A stretch of 10,556 nt of DNA from an uncultured Muribaculum sp. (lineage in GTDB: Bacteria > Bacteroidota > Bacteroidia > Bacteroidales > Muribaculaceae): NCBI GenBank assembly GCA_947573015.1, contig CANPDS010000055.1:1-10556 (forward strand), written 5' to 3'. The notes under the pieces were generated by a model. It saw only the letters and a program-made list of their open reading frames with translations, made no database searches and had not been told where the DNA came from. Below, one piece after another: positions 1 through 6,763 of the stretch; within the stretch, counting starts at the first letter, position 1, and each line of letters starts with the position of its first letter. A program made the position numbers and the translations under genes.

Positions 1-1107
1 TGTGTGAAGACCGACGGTGCATCACTCGTGATCACTCTTTATGATGGTGATGATGTTGTGACCGAACGTGAGGTTGAGATCGCTAATATCGACAGCAACT
101 GGAACTCACTCCACGACCAGATGGCATTCTTCGACGAGGATATTCCCGAAGGCGACTACACCGTTCGTCTTACATTCAAGCACCAGAACACAAAGGAGAC
201 AACCAATATCGCAAACCTTTGGTTTGAGGCTCAGGAGCAGATCACTTACTGGTCACTCTTCACCTACGTAGAGCCTGAGGAAGCCGGAACAATCAAGGTA
301 AGCCCCGCTGCCAACAACTACCTCGACGGCACTTCACTCACCGTAACAGCTACAGCCAATAGCGGTAGCGACGAAATCTCTTACAAATTCGTCACCTTCC
401 GCAACGCTTACGATGAGGAGTTTACAGCAAATCCCTATACATTCTCTATCGTTGAACACACAGACCTCACTGCCGTATTCGATGTAATAAACTCAATCAA
501 CGACATCCCCGGCACAGTCAACCTCAACACCATTAAGATTGGTGGTGTCAAGGAAGAAGAGAAAGCTGTAAGTCTCGACGGTGTATCCTACAATGATGGA
601 GCCATCACCAAATATCTCTGCAACTACCAGGTAAACAAGACCGAGCAGTTCATACTCAATGCAACCAAAGCCGGCAACTACACACTTATCTGCCCCACTT
701 CAAGCAAGCAGGAACAGGCCAACATCGAATTTAACATCTACGACAAGGCCGCTTACGATGCAGATCCTACAGTAGCTCCCGAAGCCAACTTCAATATTAA
801 GGCTGAAAACACCGGCAACTGGCAGAAGTTCGTTACCAACAAAGTAGAGAACATCAACCTCACCGAGGGTAAGAAACTCATGACAATGAGGTTCACAGAG
901 CCTGCAGCAAACAAATACACCGCCAACGTGCTCTTCATGTCGTTCGGTATCGGTGATGACTTCGGCGGCGACACCTCTGCAATCGACGAGATCGAGGCAG
1001 CTGAGCTCGACGCTCCCGTAAAAGCCTACAACCTCCAGGGTATCCCCGTTGATCCCGCTGTTGCCAAGGGCATCCTCATCATCAACGGCAAGAAAGTCGT
1101 TAAGTAA
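1..1107 (+). CDS. Secreted multidomain surface protein, C-terminal part (5' end missing)
   Basis: The frame is open from the first base (TGT, Cys), so the gene starts upstream of the window; the GTG at 4 is not a credible start. The 368 visible codons read as beta-rich extracellular domains. First comes a short beta domain that may bind carbohydrate (about nt 1-245). Next is a divergent InlB/Listeria-type repeat (about 259-483), recognised by G-T-I-K-V-S-P, Y-L-D-G-T, N-P-Y-T-F and L-T-A-V-F. A second domain (about 505-963) carries N-W-Q-K-F and L-T-E-G-K-K-L, the pattern of CBM6-like modules. The last ~40 residues (979-1104), with A-Y-N-L-Q-G ... A-K-G-I-L-I-I-N-G-K-K-V, resemble the C-terminal sorting or anchoring tail of secreted Bacteroidales proteins (type IX type-A-like). 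Cell-surface or secreted location is inferred from this. No catalytic domain is visible, so the enzyme or adhesin activity, if any, lies upstream. Translation ends in TAA, followed by a strong terminator. Confidence 0.85.
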   Translation, partial: CVKTDGASLVITLYDGDDVVTEREVEIANIDSNWNSLHDQMAFFDEDIPEGDYTVRLTFKHQNTKETTNIANLWFEAQEQITYWSLFTYVEPEEAGTIKVSPAANNYLDGTSLTVTATANSGSDEISYKFVTFRNAYDEEFTANPYTFSIVEHTDLTAVFDVINSINDIPGTVNLNTIKIGGVKEEEKAVSLDGVSYNDGAITKYLCNYQVNKTEQFILNATKAGNYTLICPTSSKQEQANIEFNIYDKAAYDADPTVAPEANFNIKAENTGNWQKFVTNKVENINLTEGKKLMTMRFTEPAANKYTANVLFMSFGIGDDFGGDTSAIDEIEAAELDAPVKAYNLQGIPVDPAVAKGILIINGKKVVK

Positions 1108-1163
1108 TTCTACAAATTTGATTATTAACGCTGCGTGAGCAGCCCACAATTCGTAATCTCCCT

Positions 1164-1207
1164 GAAGGAGTGTCAGACCAAGCGGTCCGACACTCCTTCT
1201 TTTTGTT
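1164..1207 (+). terminator. Rho-independent terminator after the surface-protein gene
   Basis: A long hairpin has arms at 1164-1179 and 1184-1199, a four-base loop (AAGC) and one A/C mismatch in a 16-position stem. It is followed directly by a run of T (1200-1204, then GTTG). It sits 57 bases after the TAA of the upstream gene, which is a classic intrinsic terminator arrangement. Confidence 0.93.
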
Positions 1208-1284
1208 GTGACCTACAACAGACGGTCGCCAAGCCACTCCCAAATGCCATTTACCCGTTTTTTCTGCATTTTGTATCGGAAAAA

Positions 1285-1318
1285 TTTGCATATTACAATA
1301 TCCTATAGTATATTTGCA
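1285..1318 (+). promoter_or_regulatory. Bacteroidetes-type promoter for the M15 peptidase gene
   Basis: TTTG at 1285-1288 acts as the -33 element. A 20-base spacer follows, then TATATTTG at 1309-1316 (continuing CA), which matches the -7 consensus TAnnTTTG used by the Bacteroidetes primary sigma factor. Transcription should begin near 1322-1325, leaving a leader of about 25 bases before the ATG at 1348. This is the best promoter match I found in the window. Confidence 0.8.
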
Positions 1319-1347
1319 ACACTAATACAGATAAATGCAATTTTACT

Positions 1348-1779
1348 ATGAATAAACACACCATTATCGCGCTCTCGGTAGCGGCGGCTGAAGCCGCCAC
1401 CCCGCTTGATGCCAAAGAAGCGGCATCACACTTCACCATACGCGAACTCACACGCTCGTCCACTGCCACACGCCTCGGCATAGACAACACTCCTCCACCG
1501 GTAGCCATTGAAAATATGCACCGCCTCATCAATGAAGTGCTTGAACCCGCACGCATACAGTTTGGCGCACCAATCTACGTGAACAGCGGATACCGCTGTC
1601 AGGCTCTCAACAAAGCCGTTGGCGGCGTGGCGCGCTCATACCATCTGCAGGGACGTGCCGCCGACCTCAACACAGGCTCTACAGAAGGAAACCGACGCCT
1701 TTTCGAAATACTGCGCACACTGCCCCACCGCGAACTCATATGGGAACGCGGCGGCATATGGATACATGTAGCCCTCTAA
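1348..1779 (+). CDS. Small M15-family zinc peptidase (D-Ala-D-Ala carboxypeptidase / endolysin-like)
   Basis: A 143-residue protein of the peptidase M15 (M15_3) type, which cleaves peptide stems of peptidoglycan. Zinc-site residues are visible: H99 and D106 in S-Y-H-L-Q-G-R-A-A-D, and H140 in W-I-H-V at the C-terminus. Acidic residues in E-L-I-W-E-R (129-133) could supply the general base. S-G-Y-R-C (80-84) and the H-F-T-I-R-E-L-T-R-S opening are typical of the small stand-alone or phage-derived members. The length fits a bare catalytic domain with no cell-wall-binding module. The first ~28 residues are Ala-rich and only weakly signal-like, so export is uncertain. The ATG at 1348 is chosen because it lies about 25 bases after the predicted transcription start and no later in-frame Met precedes the core. 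The gene is monocistronic and converges on the minus-strand cluster. Such genes are common singletons in Bacteroidales; the cellular role (wall remodelling or domesticated lysin) is not shown by the sequence. Confidence 0.88.
   Translation: MNKHTIIALSVAAAEAATPLDAKEAASHFTIRELTRSSTATRLGIDNTPPPVAIENMHRLINEVLEPARIQFGAPIYVNSGYRCQALNKAVGGVARSYHLQGRAADLNTGSTEGNRRLFEILRTLPHRELIWERGGIWIHVAL
1383..1427 (+). repeat. Two tandem hairpins in the first codons of the M15 gene
   Basis: Inverted repeat one is G-G-C-G-G-C-T at 1383-1389 against its complement at 1392-1398. Inverted repeat two is G-A-T-G-C-C at 1408-1413 against G-G-C-A-T-C at 1422-1427. Both fall within codons 12-27, the Ala-rich segment before the conserved core, so the mRNA near the start could be structured. 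GC-rich Ala codons alone could produce this, so function is speculative. Confidence 0.45.
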
Positions 1780-1807
1780 TTTGATTTATATGAAAAATTC
1801 ACATTCA

Positions 1808-1824
1808 CGCCGCTACCAGCGGCG
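1808..1824 (-). terminator. Candidate hairpin terminator of the minus-strand cluster
   Basis: A perfect 7-bp stem (1808-1814 with 1818-1824, loop of three bases) lies just after the TGA of the CNNM/CBS gene at 1829, in the convergent 49-base gap. On the minus strand the sequence after it becomes T-rich (five T in a row about 1789-1799), but the T run begins about ten bases away, so termination may be weak. On the plus strand no T tract follows. Confidence 0.4.
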
Positions 1825-1828
1825 CCAC

Positions 1829-3121
1829 TCACTCCCTGACGGCAGCATTGCCGGTGCTCTTTGTGAGCCTTATCAGCTCAAGGCGCGTGGCCGTACGGCG
1901 CAGGATGGTCAATGTCCATCCGTCTACCTCGATTGTGGCGCCCTGCGCCGGAATCTCTCCCAGATTGTGCAGCACAAATCCGGCGAGAGTCTGATACTCG
2001 TCGCTCTCCCCGAGATCCACGCCGAACACATCGTGCAGATAGCTGATCTCGCAACGCCCGGAGAACTCATACACTCCGGGCTCCACCTCACGGGCGGTAA
2101 GCCGCGCATTGTCATGCTCATCCTGAATATCGCCGAAGATCTCCTCAACGAGATCCTCAAGCGAGACCAGACCGGCTGTGCCGCCAAACTCATCCACCAC
2201 AATTGCCATGGAGCGCTTCTCGGCGAGCAGACGGCGCATCATCTTATTGGCAAGCAATGTCTCGGGCGCGAAAAGCACTGGCTTGATCGCCTCTTTCCAA
2301 TCGCTCTCGGGCACAAACAGCTCGCTGACATGGATATATCCCAACACATTGTCGATATCCTCGCGGTAGACGAGAATCTTGCTGCGCCCCGACGAGGTGA
2401 AAAGCGCCGAAAGCTCCTCGCGGTCGGTAGTGTCGATATTCACGGCCACAATCTCATTGCGCGGAGTCATGCAGTCGCGCAGATGGGTCGACGAGAAGTC
2501 GATGGCATTATGGAATATCTTCACCTCATTCTCGACCTTGGTCTCGGCAGCCTGCTCGTCGATGGTGGTCTGTATGTACTGGTTGAGATCGCCCACGGTG
2601 AGCACTCCGAGCGTATGGTTGACATCGCGGATCCCCACAAGCCACATCAGCGACTTGGAAAGCCATGTGGTGAAAGCGGATATGGGATAGAGCACCACCC
2701 AGAAGAAGAATATCGGGAGCGAGAACACTCTCAGCGAGGAGTTGGGATTGATGCGGAATATAGTCTTCGGGAAAAATTCTCCGGTAAGCAATATGATTGC
2801 CGTGGAGATAAGGGTCTGTATGATCAATATTCCGGCCTCGTTGGGACACCAGCGGCTTATCCACGGTTCAAGGAGCGCAGCCGCACCCATACCGTATACC
2901 ACGAGCATGATATTGTTGCCTACAAGAATCGTGGAGATAAAAAACTCCTGATGCGTATAGTAGAGGTTGATTATGCGCCCGATAAGGCCACCTCGCTTTA
3001 CGTCGATCTCTACCTTGACGCGGTTAGACGAGATATAAGCTATCTCCACACCCGAGAAGAGTGCGGAAAATATCAACGATATTATAGTTATGATAAGCCA
3101 AGTGCTCCAATTGGGATCCAT
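1829..3121 (-). CDS. CNNM/CBS/CorC-HlyC 'hemolysin' family membrane protein
   Basis: A 430-residue protein with the full family layout: a DUF21/CNNM membrane domain with about four hydrophobic segments (roughly 8-29, 60-84, 97-118, 133-163), a CBS pair (about 217-268 and 280-333), and a C-terminal CorC_HlyC domain (about 345-420). Signatures include L-F-S-G-V-E-I-A, V-G-N-N-I in the membrane domain, C-M-T-P-R-N at the first CBS start, and V-V-D-E-F-G-G-T-A-G-L-V-S-L-E-D in the second. Family members are linked to Mg2+ or Co2+ efflux and to membrane-stress or division functions (GldE-like in gliding Bacteroidetes). The 'hemolysin' name is historical and should not be read as toxin activity. 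The ATG lies 6 bases after the TAA of lptC. That gap reads AGGAGC, which looks like a Shine-Dalgarno site but is too close to the start to be ideal. It appears to be the last gene of the operon. Confidence 0.93.
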   Translation of the reverse strand: MDPNWSTWLIITIISLIFSALFSGVEIAYISSNRVKVEIDVKRGGLIGRIINLYYTHQEFFISTILVGNNIMLVVYGMGAAALLEPWISRWCPNEAGILIIQTLISTAIILLTGEFFPKTIFRINPNSSLRVFSLPIFFFWVVLYPISAFTTWLSKSLMWLVGIRDVNHTLGVLTVGDLNQYIQTTIDEQAAETKVENEVKIFHNAIDFSSTHLRDCMTPRNEIVAVNIDTTDREELSALFTSSGRSKILVYREDIDNVLGYIHVSELFVPESDWKEAIKPVLFAPETLLANKMMRRLLAEKRSMAIVVDEFGGTAGLVSLEDLVEEIFGDIQDEHDNARLTAREVEPGVYEFSGRCEISYLHDVFGVDLGESDEYQTLAGFVLHNLGEIPAQGATIEVDGWTLTILRRTATRLELIRLTKSTGNAAVRE

Positions 3122-3127
3122 GCTCCT

Positions 3128-3853
3128 TTAATTTTTACTTTTTGCGGGCAACTCCCGCTTTACAGGCTTTTCGATATGCTTGGGTGCGACAGGGGGCAGT
3201 TTCTCAGCCTTTGTGCTATCAGAGGACTCAGAGTTCCCGGAGATTCCAGAAGCCTCGGAAGCCTCAGAGCTATCCTCGCGTCCGGGATTGAAATCACTCG
3301 CCGGGAATATCCCGGTGGGATTGGTGATGCGGTAGCGGGTCATCTTGTCGTTCGACTCGAAACCTATCCCCTCGATTGTGCGGTCGGCACGCTCTATATG
3401 TATAAACGAATCGGAATAGACCTTGTTGAGCCGCTGGTCCCAGAACACCTGCTGTGTAAGGAATTTCTCGCCTATGGTGTTGAGGATATTGACATTGCCG
3501 TCGAGACGCCACAAGCCGCGCTGACTGAAATAGACAGCCGAGTCGCACTGCACGGTGGCCTCGATGCCGAAGTCAAGGTCGAATTTCTCAAGATACAATC
3601 CATCGGGGAAACGCCATTTAGGCACCTCAGCCTCGTCGTAGACAAGCCAGTTGCTGGTGGTGACGCGATAACGTATCTGTCCGCTGTCGGAGATGAGAGT
3701 TGTCACCTGATGGGTTGTCATGGTGGGCACACTGTCACCATCGACATCGAGCTTTACCACCTCGGTCTTTTCATCCTTGCATGCGCCCATAGCGCCGGCA
3801 AGGAGCATAGCGCAAGCCGCTACCGGTAGTGAGCGCATCAGAGGAAACATCAT
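3128..3853 (-). CDS. lptC: LptC, LPS-export periplasmic protein (lipoprotein form)
   Basis: Predicted 241-residue Bacteroidetes-type LptC, the periplasmic, inner-membrane-attached component that passes lipopolysaccharide from the LptBFG transporter to LptA. The start at 3853 is chosen because its ATG overlaps the TGA of the upstream gene (ATGA), suggesting translational coupling; the longer open frame to 3961 lies inside the upstream gene and is discarded. The N-terminus has a short hydrophobic stretch ending in G-A-M-G-A-C (Cys25), a plausible lipoprotein cleavage site, though the -3 residue is Met rather than the usual Leu. The family core (about 45-185) shows repeated beta strands such as W-L-V-Y-D-E, W-R-F-P-D-G-L-Y-L-E and V-Y-S-D-S, and ends in Y-R-I-T-N-P-T-G-I-F. 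Residues 192-241 form an unusual low-complexity tail, Ser/Glu-rich and then Lys/Pro-rich. Confidence 0.9.
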   Translation of the reverse strand: MMFPLMRSLPVAACAMLLAGAMGACKDEKTEVVKLDVDGDSVPTMTTHQVTTLISDSGQIRYRVTTSNWLVYDEAEVPKWRFPDGLYLEKFDLDFGIEATVQCDSAVYFSQRGLWRLDGNVNILNTIGEKFLTQQVFWDQRLNKVYSDSFIHIERADRTIEGIGFESNDKMTRYRITNPTGIFPASDFNPGREDSSEASEASGISGNSESSDSTKAEKLPPVAPKHIEKPVKRELPAKSKN

Positions 3854-5118
3854 CTGATCTTGTTTTTGTAGAACCAGCGTTCGTTGAAGTTGATGCCGAG
3901 AGTCACGTTGATGTAGTCCTCCTTGATAAGAGGATTGGGATTGGCCTGACGGTGACGCCATTCGACACCGAGGTTGATCAGCGTCTTGCCCATCGGGGCA
4001 GGGAGTCCGAGACCTACCGACGCTCCATATTCCCTCAGATTGTTGCCGAGAACCTTGACATATCCGTTTTCATAAAATCCACCGGCACGATACGTGATGC
4101 GTTGCAGATAGTTACCACGGTACTTAGGGGTATACTGGGCGCCGAGGGCAAGTTTCCAGCGGTCGCTAAATTCAAGAGTCTGCTTCTCGGAGTCGATATC
4201 CGGAAACTTGGCGTCTTTCCATGGCGAATAGGTGAGGTCCATCTCCACCATCAGCTTCTCGCGCCACTGCCAGTTGACACCGAAGCCCCACACGGCAGGA
4301 AGGGTGTACTTATGGCGCAAAGAGGTGTAGCCCACGGTATCAACTTCATTGGTCGACTGGCTCATGTCGTAGTTGAGGCCCCATGCATGGCCAAGAAGCG
4401 ACTTGCCGGGTGAGAATGTGACACCTGCGGAGAGACGGTTGTCGCGGTTGAGATCATATCCATACTGCACACCGAGCTGCAGATGATAGTCGCGCACCTC
4501 CACCTGAGTTTCGAAAAGGCTCTGCGAACCATTGTTGGTGGTGACATACGTGTCGTTGATCACCGTACCGAACAGATAGCCGAAGTTGATACCGGCGCTA
4601 AGGCCCTTAACGGGCTGGATAGAATAGCCGGCGAACAGCCAGTTGAGACCACCCTGACCGGAACGCGACTCAAGGCCGTTGTTTATATTGCTGCCGAATG
4701 AGTAGCCTACCGACGAGAATGGCACCAGACCGATGGCCATACCCATCCTCTTTGCCACCGGAAACTGCATGGTGACATAGTTGAGACCACCGCCGAACTC
4801 CTGCTCGTTGTGGTTGACACCTTTGGTATCGGTCTCACTGCTCCAGAGTTTCGTCATGGTAATGCCCATGTCGAAAAGAAAAGTGATCGAGTCGATGGCG
4901 GCATAGCTTGCGGGGTTCATCACATTGACCTGACGGCCCGATGCCATGGCATAGCCCACGCCACCCATGGCGCGCTGAGCCGATGTGGCCTGATCGTTGA
5001 GTATACCGTAGCCGTACTTGGAGTATGGAGTCATCCCCTCCTGGGCCGAAGCCTGGATGCCGGGGAGAAGGCAAGCTGCGATCAATGCAGCGGAGATGAG
5101 ATTCTTTCGTAGATTCAT
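3850..5118 (-). CDS. Outer-membrane beta-barrel protein, OmpP1/FadL-like
   Basis: A 422-residue protein with a clear signal peptide (K5, hydrophobic 8-20, A-S-A before Gln26) followed by alternating beta strands with aromatic girdles to the C-terminus, as expected for an outer-membrane barrel. The early segment Y-S-K-Y-G-Y-G ... R-A-M-G-G-V-G-Y-A ... N-P-A-S-Y-A-A-I-D-S is the signature of a Bacteroidetes family related to OmpP1/FadL hydrophobic-compound channels. The natural substrate is unknown. It lies between coaX (80-base gap) and lptC (4-base overlap), so it is probably translated with lptC, which suggests a job in envelope assembly or maintenance rather than nutrient scavenging. From memory, the same neighbourhood in Bacteroides often has a TPR protein between these two genes; none is present here. 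I am confident that it is a barrel, less so of the FadL relationship. Confidence 0.85.
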   Translation of the reverse strand: MNLRKNLISAALIAACLLPGIQASAQEGMTPYSKYGYGILNDQATSAQRAMGGVGYAMASGRQVNVMNPASYAAIDSITFLFDMGITMTKLWSSETDTKGVNHNEQEFGGGLNYVTMQFPVAKRMGMAIGLVPFSSVGYSFGSNINNGLESRSGQGGLNWLFAGYSIQPVKGLSAGINFGYLFGTVINDTYVTTNNGSQSLFETQVEVRDYHLQLGVQYGYDLNRDNRLSAGVTFSPGKSLLGHAWGLNYDMSQSTNEVDTVGYTSLRHKYTLPAVWGFGVNWQWREKLMVEMDLTYSPWKDAKFPDIDSEKQTLEFSDRWKLALGAQYTPKYRGNYLQRITYRAGGFYENGYVKVLGNNLREYGASVGLGLPAPMGKTLINLGVEWRHRQANPNPLIKEDYINVTLGINFNERWFYKNKIR

Positions 5119-5198
5119 TGATAATATATTTGAGCTTGGAGAGCTTATGTATGGTTAAATGCAGGTAAGAGAGCCTCGGGATAGATCACTACTTAAGG

Positions 5199-5978
5199 CT
5201 AAGTGGCTGGCGAGTCGCCGGTAGAAGCGGCGGCTTCCAGACGCCGGTTGTAGTCGAGGATACAGTTAAGTCCGCGTGGCACAAGGGCCGGCTCCACGAT
5301 GACCTCGGCGGCATGATGCTGCGGCACAAATGGCGCGAGCCTCACCGCATCGCCTCCGGTAAGCACTACGGCAGCATCCGGAGGGAGCATGCGCCGGTAA
5401 TAGTCGATCTCACCGGCTACTCCGCGCACCACTCCGGCAGTGATGGCCCTGGGGGTGTCGGTGCCCCACAATGCCACATCGCCCGGAGTCTCCACATTGA
5501 CCAGCGGCAACTGGTCGGTAAGGCGGTGGAGCGATTCGGCACGCATCCACAGTCCGGGAGCAATATTCCCACCCGGGAATGTTCCGTCAGGGAGCAACAC
5601 ATCGTATGTGATCGCCGTACCGGCATCGACAACAAGAGCCGTGCGTCCCGGAAGCATCGAATAGGCTCCGGCAACGGCAGCGATGCGGTCGCGTCCCAAC
5701 GACGATGGAGTGGCATAGCCAATCTTGATAGGGAGCGGCAGCATCGAGGTCAGTTCATAGACCTTGGCGGCTATCTCGCGCAATGTCACAACGATATTTT
5801 CGGTATGATGCGTGACCGAACAATATATAGCGGCGTCAATAGGCGTAGACGCAGCCACGCGGCGAAGCACTTCGGGTAGAAGCTCCTCGCAGCGCCACTG
5901 TTCAACAAGGCTATCGCCCTCAAATACAGCCACCTTTGCCGTAGAGTTGCCTTGGTCTATGACGAGATTATATGCCAT
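5199..5978 (-). CDS. coaX: Type III pantothenate kinase
   Basis: A 259-residue CoaX, which phosphorylates pantothenate in the first step of coenzyme A synthesis in the cytoplasm. The ASKHA-fold motifs are all visible: D8-Q-G-N-S-T near the N-terminus (phosphate 1), T-P-S-S-L-G-R-D-R (90-98), D-A-G-T-A-I-T-Y-D (118-126, phosphate 2 and catalytic region), G-G-N-I-A-P-G (136-142) and T-G-G-D (207-210). The length is normal for the family. The start is placed at the ATG at 5978 so that the protein begins M-A-Y-N-L-V-I-D, as in relatives; a TTG 21 bases upstream would only add an unconserved extension. A -7-like element (TAATTTTG) ends just 8 bases before this ATG, which would give a nearly leaderless transcript if used. 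It is followed after 80 bases by the outer-membrane protein gene. Confidence 0.94.
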   Translation of the reverse strand: MAYNLVIDQGNSTAKVAVFEGDSLVEQWRCEELLPEVLRRVAASTPIDAAIYCSVTHHTENIVVTLREIAAKVYELTSMLPLPIKIGYATPSSLGRDRIAAVAGAYSMLPGRTALVVDAGTAITYDVLLPDGTFPGGNIAPGLWMRAESLHRLTDQLPLVNVETPGDVALWGTDTPRAITAGVVRGVAGEIDYYRRMLPPDAAVVLTGGDAVRLAPFVPQHHAAEVIVEPALVPRGLNCILDYNRRLEAAASTGDSPAT

Positions 5979-5986
5979 TTCGCTTA

Positions 5987-5998
5987 CAAAATTAAGCA
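5987..5998 (-). promoter_or_regulatory. TGCTTAATTTTG element upstream of coaX (-7 box-like)
   Basis: Read on the minus strand, TAATTTTG matches TAnnTTTG. The same 12 bases occur ahead of the M6 protease gene. No TTTG -33 element is present at the expected 19-21 base distance, so promoter activity is uncertain. Confidence 0.4.
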
Positions 5999-6058
5999 AT
6001 ATTGTTGAGAATCATGCTGATTCCGCTTTAAATCTTTCAGTTTAGTTCCGGGCAATCC

Positions 6059-6427
6059 CTACCCTTTACGCATGGCGCGGGGTATCATCAGGGAGGTATA
6101 TATCAGTATGCCGCCTCCGGCCAGCGTGAACGCCAGCCAGTCGGTGGCTCCGGCACCGGGCCAGAACATGAAGAACGCAGCCACACAGAAAAATATCGCC
6201 GACCACGACTCCAGACGCACAAGGCGCTTCACACGCAGAGGCAGATCGTCAGACACACGGTTGAACAGCCTACCTACAAGACACATAAGCGCACCGGCGG
6301 CATAGATCCAACGGTATGCCCCGTCGCGAAGCCCGACGATTGGGAGCAACACCCCGGCCACCACGAAAAGCAGGCCTATAGTAATAAGCCATAACGGCCA
6401 GCGTGGAGCAGTATTATCAGTATTCAT
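6059..6427 (-). CDS. Small four-helix integral membrane protein, unknown function
   Basis: A 122-residue protein with four likely membrane helices at about 11-31, 38-55, 74-90 and 96-115, separated by short charged loops (for example R-L-F-N-R-V-S-D-D and R-V-K-R-L-V-R-L-E-S between helices two and three). There is no signal peptide beyond the first helix, no recognisable catalytic or cofactor motif, and no family name I can give with confidence. It starts 18 bases after the FtsB-like gene and lies 80 bases before coaX, so it is almost certainly co-transcribed with the septum gene. A supporting role in the inner membrane is a guess from position. The length, compact codon use and tight spacing argue that it is a real gene. 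Confidence 0.8.
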   Translation of the reverse strand: MNTDNTAPRWPLWLITIGLLFVVAGVLLPIVGLRDGAYRWIYAAGALMCLVGRLFNRVSDDLPLRVKRLVRLESWSAIFFCVAAFFMFWPGAGATDWLAFTLAGGGILIYTSLMIPRAMRKG

Positions 6428-6445
6428 CAGTCAGATATGTTTATT

Positions 6446-6736
6446 TTATTCAACAAGATATACATCCTCATTCTCGCGCTGCATGTGATAGTTCTCGCGC
6501 ACGATGCGCTCCATCGTCTCGGGATCGGTGTCGAGGGCATGATTGAGCTGCTGATAGTAGCGCAGTGTGTCCTCATTGTCGCGGATCTCATCGCGCAGCT
6601 CATTGATGCGCGATGTGTACTCCACCGACTTCACAAACGAGTTGTCGTTGAAGAAAAGCACGATCACAATGAATGCGATCAGTATCAGGAAAGTCACCGA
6701 CAGATAGCGGCGGCACCATTCGAATATCTTTTTCAT
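6446..6736 (-). CDS. FtsB/DivIC-like septum formation initiator protein
   Basis: A 96-residue bitopic protein of the FtsB/DivIC family. A short cytoplasmic N-terminus with basic residues (K2, K3, R9, R10) is followed by one membrane helix (about 12-29) and a periplasmic coiled coil (about 40-70, with E-L-R-D-E-I-R-D-N-E). The conserved end is D-P-E-T-M-E-R-I-V-R-E-N-Y-H-M-Q-R-E-N-E-D-V, the family signature close to 'ARE-Y-x-M-x-R-x-x-E-D'. FtsB works with FtsL and FtsQ in the divisome to activate septal peptidoglycan synthesis. The length is normal. The ATG at 6736 lies 27 bases after the protease stop codon, and the next gene follows after 18 bases, so it sits inside an apparent operon. Confidence 0.88.
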   Translation of the reverse strand: MKKIFEWCRRYLSVTFLILIAFIVIVLFFNDNSFVKSVEYTSRINELRDEIRDNEDTLRYYQQLNHALDTDPETMERIVRENYHMQRENEDVYLVE

Positions 6737-6763
6737 GCCGTAACGGGGAATGAGTCGGAATTA

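Noticed and set aside
1121..1134. Similarity of ATTATTAACGCTGC after the first gene to the GCGTTAATAACGC repeat at 9716
   Set aside because: Only a short TTAACGCT-like core is shared and the first copy has no second arm, so I do not treat it as a repeat family.
1781..3829. A 682-codon plus-strand open frame antisense to the CNNM and lptC genes
   Set aside because: It spans two genes whose minus-strand proteins match known families from end to end. Its own translation is rich in His, Arg and Gly with no recognisable domain, as expected of an antisense frame in GC-rich DNA.
3854..3961. N-terminal extension of lptC up to 3961
   Set aside because: It lies wholly inside the outer-membrane protein gene, has no signal-like sequence, and would bury the lipoprotein signal that starts at 3853.
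3829..4413. 194-codon plus-strand open frame
   Set aside because: It is antisense to the outer-membrane barrel gene and lacks features of a real protein.
5125..5132. Plus-strand TATATTTG between the outer-membrane protein gene and coaX
   Set aside because: It matches a -7 box but points into antisense sequence with no plus-strand gene downstream and no TTTG at the right distance. Chance in A/T-rich DNA is likely.
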